A DNA stretch of 64,000 nt from Tritrichomonas musculus (taxonomy: Eukaryota > Parabasalia > Tritrichomonadida > Tritrichomonadidae): assembly GCA_039105265.1 (NCBI GenBank), contig JAPFFF010000037.1:1-64000 (forward strand), in the 5' to 3' direction. The position numbers and the translations under genes were made by a program. Position 1 is the stretch's first letter. Each line of letters starts with the position of its first letter. The notes below the pieces were generated by a model. That model did not search any database, was not told the origin of the DNA, and worked only from the letters and a program-made list of their open reading frames with translations. This document shows, piece by piece, positions 28,786 through 38,300 of the stretch.

Positions 28786-29952
28786 AATAGAGGTATTCAT
28801 GTGAGGTGACTTAACGTCTTTGATGATTTTTATATTTGAATTTTTTTAGCCAATTTAAAGTTTTGAAGACTCGGATTAAAAGAAACCAATTTCTTGCCTA
28901 TAGAGATTGCATTAAGCATGCTTTTTTGAAAAAATAATGTAAAAATTTTTTTTTCTAATATCTTGATATTTTTACTCAATTTAAAATATATGTCTGATAT
29001 TAAAAATAATAAAGGTAATTTATTAATACTAAAATTAATTGTGAGATTTAAAATTATGTTCTTTGTTTTTTATATAAAAATAATGAAGATTTTAGATTTT
29101 GAAAATGAATTTTTTAACAAAAAAGTAGAATATTTAAAAATTCGCTCGTTAAATTTTTATATATTTTATGTATATATTTTGTCTCAATCTGACTTATTCA
29201 GATGAAAATGGAATATATTGGCTATGCGCTCATTTTTGAGAAATGTTGATTTTACTTTATATTATTAATTTTATTGGTGCAAAATGCCAAAATCAAAAAA
29301 AATGAGAAAAACTTTTTTTAAATATTTATATTCTCTTGAATTAACTTAGGTAACAATAATTTTATTGCATTGAATAATAATATAAAATAAAAAAAATCAT
29401 AGTTCATTAATTATAAAACGCAAAATATTAGTAATAAAATTATAATTTTTAGGATTATTTAATTCAATTCTTATGAAAAGTTTCTATGTTTTATAATCAA
29501 ATTGTAATAAAATATTGAGAGAATAAATATTTTTTCAAAAAAAGAAGATTTTAAATTCAATTGATTATTTATTAATTTGTATGAAATGATCGTTCCTAAA
29601 ATATTGAAAAAAAATTCTACCTAATCTATATATTTCTTAATTATAAGAGTTAAAAATATAAATTAATTTTAAATATAAACTAATAATATATGTATTAACT
29701 AATGTGAATATTAATATGCACAAATAATGCCTTTTTATGAATAAATAATTATATTTTTATATTTCTATTGAAAACTTAAAAATTCAGAAGTTAAGTTATT
29801 TATGCTCACAAAAATATATTAAATTCATATCTTGAAAATGGAGGTACAAAAAGTTATACAAATCATTATATACTCCAATTATATATTATAAAAAATATAG
29901 AATGTTTTATTTAAAATTTTATCGACAAATTCCCTACATGAATACCTCTATT
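28786..29952. repeat. Inverted repeat pair, 17 bases, about 1.15 kb apart
   Basis: aatagaggtattcatgt at 28786-28802 and its perfect reverse complement at 29936-29952. It abuts the previous inverted-repeat unit, so two possible nonautonomous elements sit back to back. No coding sequence. Confidence 0.6.
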
Positions 29953-30202
29953 TGATTAAAAAAAACTATTTTTCTTAAAAAATATATTGTAGACTATTTT
30001 AAAATTGGATATATTTATATAAATTTATATATTGCATATAAATAAAAAGATTATTTTAATTTTTATGTAGGAATTATCGAGATATAAAGAACACAAAATT
30101 TATGGTGAATACAAAAGCTGTTATAGGTCAATAAAAGAATTTATATCAAAATTGAATGTTTTTTTTACCTTTCAAAATTTCAAAGCATGAATATTTAATG
30201 AT

Positions 30203-30298
30203 TCAAAATTGAATTCCCAAGTGCAATGTCTCAAAATTGAATTCCCAAGTGCAATGTCTCAAAATTGAATTCCCAAGTGCAATGTCTCAAAATTGAAT
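30203..30298. repeat. 28-base tandem repeat, 3.4 copies
   Basis: Near-perfect head-to-tail copies of a 28-base unit containing gaattcccaagtgcaatgtc. The copies are almost identical, so the array is young. Confidence 0.92.
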
Positions 30299-31618
30299 AT
30301 TTTACATTTTTTTATCTATTTATAAATTTTAATTTATTATCTGTTATTATTTTATTTTATTTCATTTTATCAACTTATTTATCATTATTTATAGTCATAT
30401 ATTATTTTCAATTTAATCAAATTGTAAACCTCTCAAAAATTATAAATTAAAATATCTTGAAAATTCCTAAATAGAATTTTAAAATTTATTTGATAAAATT
30501 TGCTAAATATAAATTAATTAATTATAATTTAATATGCTTGGAAATTATCATATACATCAAAGTGTAATTACCTTTATTTTATTCTAGATTGATAATTTAA
30601 AAAAAAATATGAAAAGGCTGATATAACAAAATATAAAATATATCTATATTTTTAATTCATATATAAATTTTAATAAAATAAAAAATCTTAATAATATTGG
30701 AGATATCATCATATTTTTCATTATCATATAAAACAAACTTTTGAATTGATTATTTATTTAAAAAAATAATTATTTGAAATTTTTAAAATTGAATTAATGC
30801 ATTAATTTTTAAAACATATAGTATACAATTCTATAAATAATAAACAAATTATTATTTTAGAAAATATAAAATATAAAAACAAAAAATATTAATTTATATT
30901 TAAAATAATTAGTAACAACCAATTTATTAATGATACAATTATTTTATTTTTTAATAATACATTGAAAATAAAATCTCATAATTAATTGTATGAGCTTACA
31001 TAAAATATTTATAATTCTCAAAAAAAAGTATAGAATTTTTTAAAAATCTATTCAAAAAAAAAAAATACTTTTCTGAGCATAAAATATACGTTAAGTTCTC
31101 AATTTTAGCAAATTGTGGATTATTGATTTACAAAATATACCTAGTCGATTCCCAATTTTATTAGGGGGATCTTAATGTTTTAATCGAATTAATAAATTGA
31201 CCTAACGGATCCGATCATTAAACCGTCAATCTTTATAAATTGAAAAACCTAAAATATCATAAAAATCTAATGCATTATCATTAATCAGATTATTTTAGTC
31301 CTTCATTTTTCGCCCAAAAAATTAAAAACAAGGGCGATTTATTTTTATGAATTGAGTACGTTTATTTTTTTTTTTTTATTTTTTTTTAAATATATATATA
31401 TATTAAATTAGGTAATTGTAAAGCTATGTTATTAATAATGCTTTTTTAGGCTTCGCCTTAATGCTATATGTCCTTTTAAGTATATATGAAATATATGAAT
31501 TTCATGATATAAAATAGGATTACATGAAATGTTTGTCTGATGCTTAATTTTTTTTGTTACGCAGTGAAATATGGTGTTCAAATTTTCATATTTTTCATTA
31601 ATAGCATTAAAATATTTT

Positions 31619-31738
31619 CCTCTCAATTTTAATGACATAAAAATATTTTTCTCGCAATTTTATTGACATAAATATTTTTTCTCTCAATTTTATTGACATA
31701 AATAAAAAAAATCCTCTCAATTTTAATGGCAGAAATTT
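31619..31738. repeat. About 31-base tandem repeat, 4 imperfect copies
   Basis: Four copies with the pattern ctctcaattttattgacataaa. On the minus strand they give small frames repeating SIKLREK-like peptides; these are not taken as genes. It lies between the desert and the hAT remnant. Confidence 0.8.
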
Positions 31739-31907
31739 ATTTTCTTCAACTAGATATTGGTAAATCATTGAATCAGATGACTTAGATGTAGTAATCGTAT
31801 TTGGCAAACACTATTTGTTATTTATTAAAAAAAAATAATAATTTTTGAATTTCATTTATTATGATTATATAATTAGAGATGGTTTAATTAATTATTTAGT
31901 TAGTTAG

Positions 31908-32457
31908 TTATTCTTTTAATTTATTCATTACTGTACTTGATGCTGAAAGTATTTGTAGCCTTGATTCCATAGATTTAGGATTATAATTTGTTCCGTGATC
32001 TCCTGTTACTTCTCTCTGTCTTGAAATAAATCTTTCACAGTTAGCTTCCGATGTACCAATAGAAACAATTCTTATAACTGCGGTGGCTAGTGGTTTCCAA
32101 TCTGAATATGTGATAATTCTTTTCCATAAGTCAACAGACTTTTTTGTTTTGATATCAACAGAAAATGGTAGTTCATTTGTTGAATTAAATGCCCATTTAT
32201 CAATTAAATCATGTATATTCTCAAATGAATAATCAAATCCTATTTGACTTAATAAAGAAATAACAAAATCTCGTGATATAATATGCATATTTTCAAATAG
32301 ATTTATATTTAATCTTTCACTAAATTTCTTTTCTGCTAGTATTGAGTAGTTTGATTTAAAAGATTCCGTGATGAACGAATTCTCAGCATCACATTCAGAC
32401 TCTAAAAATGACCAATTTGTTATTTCTGAATCCAATTTACTGATTGCTGTGTCCAAA
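31908..32457 (-). pseudogene. hAT-like transposase, C-terminal part (split by M3)
   Basis: About 183 codons on the minus strand, directly continuing outward from the left end of Maverick M3. VSIGTSEANCERFISRQREVTG is the typical end of the hAT dimerisation domain (S...E..FS). The matching N-terminal part lies at 57943-59226 on the same strand beyond the right end of M3. The gene was therefore intact, or at least open, when M3 landed in it. The apparent ATG at 32510 lies in the M3 terminal repeat and is not a real start. Confidence 0.82.
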
Positions 32458-32692
32458 AGTAGTATATACGAGTCGGTTTCCGCTGGGGCTGGCACCCACA
32501 CCGTCAACACGAACTCGTCATAAAAGAAAAAGAAAAGAAAAGAAAAAGAAAAGAAAAGAAAAAAGAAAAAAAGAAAAAAATATTCTTGTTCTCACTACTG
32601 CTTACCATCTATGAAACGGCACAGGTACCCCACCCCACAACCGCCCATCTATGAAACGGCACAGGTACCAGCCCCGAGAATCTCGTACCTAC
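32458..32692 (+). repeat. Left terminal inverted repeat of M3
   Basis: Begins AGTAGTATATACGAG, then a GC-rich stretch, a polypurine AAAAG/GAAAA tract of about 65 bases, and two copies of an about 26-base subrepeat containing atctatgaaacggcacaggt. Matches the right repeat over 235 bases with about eight differences. Confidence 0.95.
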
Positions 32693-32696
32693 CTCC

Positions 32697-35294
32697 TTAT
32701 AATGAATGTATCTCATTCTTGGTATTATCTTCAACTAAGATACCATTTGATGTAAAGAATGTTGAATTAATCGCTATGAAATTAGCTGTTGCATTGACCA
32801 CTAAATTGCCACTACTTAATGGAAATTCAATATTGTTTAACCAGATCTTAGTTGGTTCACATTGATATTCACTCGTAGGCGTATTTTTAACATTGAATGA
32901 TATATTAATTTTAATTTCTTTTTCACTGGTAACATTATTTTTGTTTTCATGATATGTCAAATAGAGGGTTGCCTCATATGCATCAAATGGTTGTTCGAAT
33001 TGGTAACGAATGCTAGTACTATTTGGTACGCTGAATGTATACTTAATTCGCGTTAATCTATTCGCTAATGCAGTTAACCTAGTTTCCATTGCTGCTATAG
33101 TATCTTTTAATGTGATATTTTCACCCTCTAATGTCTCTATCCTACGTATAAGTACATCTAGACCTTCATTAGCTTCATCCACAGTAGGGTAATTATCAAA
33201 CTCAGCCTCTAGCTCATTGACCTTCTCAGCTAACAACTTGAAACAAGGCTTGAGTGAATCCCTAAACATATTGCTGATATCCATAGCACCACTTAATGTC
33301 AAGGTTCCAGTATCAGGGTTATCATTCTCATCAGTAAAAGGTAGTTCATCTAGTTGCTTATACTCTTCCTCACACCAGGTAATTATAGGTGTTATATCTT
33401 TGGTTATGCTTCTTGCTGTAGTACCTGACATGAAGTTAATGCTATTTCTAACCAAATCACTCATACCTTTGGTTGACTTATGAGAGAATAACCTTTTAAG
33501 GAATCCTCCACCTTTTATGGTAGGAAAGCTTATACCATCTGGAAATAGCTGCATACCAATAGAACCTATTGACCCAGCCGTACCTGCAACTCCAAAAGCT
33601 AATGCTGTCCATGAGACTATACGCAAATTATCTACATCATCCTCCAGATGTTGAGTAACTTGTTCAGTCCTTGATACTCTACCTTTTAAGCTTTCCATAA
33701 CAGTGTTCATTTCGTTAACATCATAGCTAATAACATCTACATTGTTGGTAACTAAGTTTAAATCACTCCTCATAGTAGTAATATTATCAGCAGTAATTAT
33801 CTTAGAGGAGGTAATATTATAATCAGTATATAAGGTCGTTGCCCCATTAGGATTTGGGGATACTTCATAAAATTGCTGCTTAATGATATACTCGAATGGG
33901 TTAGTAGTTGAATCCCAATGAACCTCATCTATTGGGTCAACATATTCATCAGCTAAATATATCTTAATATCCCTTGAGTCATTAGTAGTCGAAGCTGCAT
34001 ATGTATATTCAAGCTTTTCACATGAATCAAGTACACCATGTAAGAACAACCATACCTTGTCTCCTCCATTGCCTTCTTTTCCAGTAGGTCGAACTGAGAA
34101 CCTATTTGCATTTTTAGAACCTTCAAGGGTAATATCAAGGTAGAGTTCATCAATAGCACTAGTTTCTAATTTATTAGTCGCATTATTCATCTTATAGCAC
34201 CTTATTGCTTCAATATCATATCCATCTTTTGTACCTCCTTGACTTGTTTGATATCCTAGACCATATTTCGAAAAAGGTTCTATCTCCCCTGTCTTTAATT
34301 TTACAAAACAGTCTATTTTACACTTACCTCCATGAATCATGTAATGTAGTAGGTTATCAGGTGAGTAGTCATTAGGCTTATTAATCAGTTTCATGTTCCT
34401 CTCACTCCTCTTGACTTGTATGTAGGTACCATCTTCACCATACTCATTCTCCTTATTTAATCCATTAACTAATCTACCATTGATATGACCTTGTATGTTA
34501 TCACCTACCCATTTTGTACCATCCCATGATAAAAACCACTTATTACCAAAACAATACTCATTAAACCTAAACTCTAAGTCATTAGGTATAGTATATCCTG
34601 TATCTATGTTCCATTGAAGTAACCAATATTTCTTGTTATCTATCACAACCTGACTAGTTGATGTAGGCTTATATAAGTATAGTACATCGCTTTTACGTAA
34701 ACTTAATGCATTATCAGCTTTTATTATAGAACACTTTATTGCCTTCTCTGTCTGTAAAGAATCAGTTATATATTCATTCATTATGCTCAACTCCCCATTC
34801 AGCCACAAGGTATATGGGTTGAAGTCTAGTTTACTATCAAAAGCTATATTCATATATCCCATAATGGTACTATTATTTATACTGCATCCATTACTACTTT
34901 TAGTTATCAAAGGAGAATATACTTGACCATCCTTAACATATATGTAGAACTCCTTGACTAAATTACCACTTGTATCATATACTATATTTTTCCTCAAGAC
35001 AACCTTAAATATATTAGTCTGGGTTTTTATTTCATTGAGCTTATTCATGAAGTCTTCAGGCAAATTAACAAACTTAAGGATATTGTAAGTTGTTGTTGAA
35101 GACTCAAATGATACATACTGTATATTTTTATTTTTAATATCAACTTCTGGTAAACCTTCGACCTCATTAAATAAATGACCTGTCTGCACATAGTTATCTA
35201 AGTCACCCAAGGTTAATAACTGGCTACCTTTTCGAGTAGCATCCCCTATCTTAAACTGTATATCTCCTTTAAATCTTGTAGTAGTATCACTCAT
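32697..35294 (-). CDS. Large Maverick protein with shared C-W-D-G module, 865 residues
   Basis: The start at MSDTTTRFKG is chosen because the longer frame would overlap the next gene. Not recognised as a known family. It shares with the giant protein upstream a module: LYLYKP, then WLLQWNIDTGYTIP, FRFNEYCFGNKW and LSWDGTKWVGDN; and a block beginning NPFEYIIKQQFYEVSP then TDYNITSSKIITADNITTMR. After this is a coiled-coil region, a hydrophobic Gly/Ala segment (TALAFGVAGTAGSIGSIG) that could insert in membranes, and further coiled coil. The C-terminal 100 residues look beta-rich. It lies beside the terminal repeat. A fibre, attachment or penetration protein is a reasonable guess; evidence is indirect. 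Confidence 0.7.
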   Translation of the reverse strand: MSDTTTRFKGDIQFKIGDATRKGSQLLTLGDLDNYVQTGHLFNEVEGLPEVDIKNKNIQYVSFESSTTTYNILKFVNLPEDFMNKLNEIKTQTNIFKVVLRKNIVYDTSGNLVKEFYIYVKDGQVYSPLITKSSNGCSINNSTIMGYMNIAFDSKLDFNPYTLWLNGELSIMNEYITDSLQTEKAIKCSIIKADNALSLRKSDVLYLYKPTSTSQVVIDNKKYWLLQWNIDTGYTIPNDLEFRFNEYCFGNKWFLSWDGTKWVGDNIQGHINGRLVNGLNKENEYGEDGTYIQVKRSERNMKLINKPNDYSPDNLLHYMIHGGKCKIDCFVKLKTGEIEPFSKYGLGYQTSQGGTKDGYDIEAIRCYKMNNATNKLETSAIDELYLDITLEGSKNANRFSVRPTGKEGNGGDKVWLFLHGVLDSCEKLEYTYAASTTNDSRDIKIYLADEYVDPIDEVHWDSTTNPFEYIIKQQFYEVSPNPNGATTLYTDYNITSSKIITADNITTMRSDLNLVTNNVDVISYDVNEMNTVMESLKGRVSRTEQVTQHLEDDVDNLRIVSWTALAFGVAGTAGSIGSIGMQLFPDGISFPTIKGGGFLKRLFSHKSTKGMSDLVRNSINFMSGTTARSITKDITPIITWCEEEYKQLDELPFTDENDNPDTGTLTLSGAMDISNMFRDSLKPCFKLLAEKVNELEAEFDNYPTVDEANEGLDVLIRRIETLEGENITLKDTIAAMETRLTALANRLTRIKYTFSVPNSTSIRYQFEQPFDAYEATLYLTYHENKNNVTSEKEIKINISFNVKNTPTSEYQCEPTKIWLNNIEFPLSSGNLVVNATANFIAINSTFFTSNGILVEDNTKNEIHSL

Positions 35295-35313
35295 TTTAGT
35301 TAAATAAAACTTC

Positions 35314-38300
35314 TCATTCGATGTTAGCACATTTAGCTTCAAGTGCTGCAAGTCTTGCCTCAAGAGTATCAATATATGCATCCTTCTGGTCTATCATTTC
35401 CTTCACTTCTACTTTAGTAATATAAGCAGTCATATCTATATCTTCTAATGGATGTTTTGTACTTGACTTATTTTCAAGCTCTTTGATTTTCTCGCACATG
35501 AATGCTATTGTACCCTTTAAAGTATCGCGATATGTCTTTGCAATATTAATACATGTATCAAATGAAACCATCATCTTATCAGCATCCTTCATTGTTATTT
35601 CAAGTTCAGGTTCATCATCTGTTTCTTCATGATATGCCCATGCAAGAATCTTTTCTAATACATCTTCCTCTGCTAATGTCTCTGGGTTATCATTACGACG
35701 GAACCAACTTGGAATATTAAATAATCCTATTCTATTTGCTACATATGCTTCTGCTGCTACTCCTGCTATAGCTGCTGCATCACCAGGATGATGTCTAACA
35801 AACTGCCATTGACCATGTAAGAACCTTCTAGCAACATAACCTACTGCTCCCATAATAACCTGGGTAGTTGCACTTATAACACCATCTTGTTGGTACATTT
35901 CTATCACTCCATTCACAATATTAATTACATGTAGTCTTCTTCTATCTATTGTAGCAACTACATTTCCATTATATAGTACTTGTGTTATTTCTTCACCAGT
36001 TGTTTCATCTAATGTGTCATTAAAAGCTAAAAGATTACCATGAGAATAAATATTATCCATTAGTTCTCCTCTTTGTTCATCACTCATTTGTTCTATCATT
36101 CTTGCTGTTATTGCTGGTGTTGTTCCTGGTACTGTCCAAGTATCTGTTGTGGCAACAAGGTCATAATGCTGATATCTAACTCCATTTGCATTGACTTCTA
36201 TCTGTGAATTTATTCCAACAAATCGTACTTGACCTCCACTAATATTTGCTGTAGTTGGTGCTGAATAATCAATAGTAGCAACAATTGGATCAATAGTCTC
36301 TCCTCTATGATCAATAATATTTATCCATGCTTCCATTGTTTGGTCATTCAAGTAAGGTTCTAATCCAATATCTCCATTTTGTACAAATGGTAAATTTAAT
36401 CTGTCTTGCATAGATAATTGTTCAATATCTCTCGCTGTGTATGTTGTTCCTTCCCATTCTATTGACCAATTATTATCAGTAGCTCTATGTATTCTATCTG
36501 TCATTTCAATATCAGCTGGTCTTATTAGAGTCCTTCGTTGAAATACATTATTATGGATAATGAGTTGGTCATTATAAAACAAATCATAAACATTAAACCA
36601 CTCTCTTCCATGATATTGGATACGTAAGATATCAGGATGACTAGCAACTAATGCATTTCGTTCTTCTCTTGTCATATCTGCAATATCTTCTAAGGTATAC
36701 TGGATTCCAGATATATTGATAACAGGAACTTGATTCCTAAGTGCAATCGTAGTTGAAGCTGTATTTGTCATTGTAGTCTGTGGTACAGTTATATCTGTTC
36801 GAATCTCATCTGTTTCATCTGTAACAACCTGTGGCTGAACTTCTCTATGAGTTCTCTCTAATGATTGCTCAGTGGTTGTGATAGTATTTGTTGCATTATC
36901 AGTATCATTATCAGTTATTGTAATCGAGGATGAATTAATATTTAATGTTTCAGTTCCATTTGTATCTGGTCTATTCCTAAAGAAGTGTAAGACATTCGAA
37001 CCAAGAGTAGCAATAGCATTTCCTAACTGAGTCAGTGCATGTGTTGTCGAAAGGACAACCTGTGTAGCTGAGAATGTTGAAATAGCTCCAGCAACAGGAT
37101 TTTGAACAGTTGTTGTTATTGGTAAAAATCTTTCCATAGTCATCTTATCAGCCTTCAAATCAACATTCACCAAAAACTTACCTTGAAAGCCACTACCTCC
37201 ATCACCTGGATAACCACCACCACCACCACCACCTCCTCCACCATTTCCTCCTGGACCTGCTGGGAAAGGTCTTGTTTGATATGTATTAATAGTTACAGAG
37301 TTATTGGACATATTTAATGTTGAAAGGGCACTTGCAATACAAACTGTTGTTGCTAAAATATTTAATATACTATTCGCAACTGCTACACCTTGTTTAATAC
37401 TATCAGTATATTCATTATACATGGCTTGAATTCTCATTTGTTCAACTAGATTATCAACTGTCTGTTTCAATAAAGCATAATCATAGGCTAATATATCTGT
37501 GATTCCACCAACAACATTTAAATCTCGACGCATAGTCATGATATTATCAGCCCATATAATCTTTGATGAATAAATATTATAATCTGTCGATATGGTAGTG
37601 CATTTTCTTGGGTCTGGCTCTACTTCATAAAATTGTTGTTGAATAATTATATCGAATGGATTAACTTTCACATCAAAATCAAATAATTCTTTCTCTATAT
37701 ATATTCGAATGTTCTTATGATTAAATCCTTCAATGATTTTAATGGAATGCCTTTTTTCTCGATGATAATTAAATGATTCGAGACAAGGATTTGACCCATA
37801 GGTATGCATAACACCTGAATTAATACAATGAGTAGGATGACAATCCCATTTTAATTCAGTTATATTTCCATTAATATTTAGGTCAGCATAAACATATAAT
37901 CCATCATCTGCATTTAATCCACTTGGCGCATCAACATACATTCTAGCTTGTTCATATTTATATCCATCTTGAGTTAAAGTACCTGAACCACTTGAATCAA
38001 AAGTTGCAGTTATTCCTTCACTTAGTATGGTTCCATCTTTCTTAACAACCCTCCAATTGGTAAGATAATCTTTCAAGATATGAGCATAATTATCATCATC
38101 AGTTAAATCTTCCTTTATTGTTCCTTTTATCCATCTCCCAATTCTTTCGTTATGTTTGATTGTTAAAGCAGGAGCACCGTTATTTGTGTTCATGTATGAT
38201 ATCTTTTCTGTACACATGTTTTGACAATTATTTCCTGTCCAATTTTTACCATCCCATGTTAATTCCCAGTTATGACCAAATAGATAGTCTTTGAATCTAA

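Larger units (their letters stand above)
24520..31907. other. AT-rich gene desert
   Basis: About 7.4 kb with no frame longer than about 80 codons and no recognisable protein or RNA gene. It holds a foldback element, a MITE-like element, several widely spaced inverted repeats, two minisatellites and scattered tctcaaaaagtt motifs, listed separately. The remainder is very AT-rich with homopolymer runs, in which I see nothing further. Confidence 0.75.

Noticed and set aside
28963-29205. 80-codon frame in the gene desert
   Set aside because: Composition follows the AT-rich background (I, K, F, L, N, Y), with no motif or homologue in the window.
31432-31807. Two short minus-strand frames with SIKLREK repeats
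   Set aside because: Reading through a 31-base tandem repeat in AT-rich spacer; not convincing genes.
32458-32510. Apparent start codon of the left hAT piece at 32510
   Set aside because: These bases belong to the M3 terminal repeat; the homology to hAT begins only outside it.
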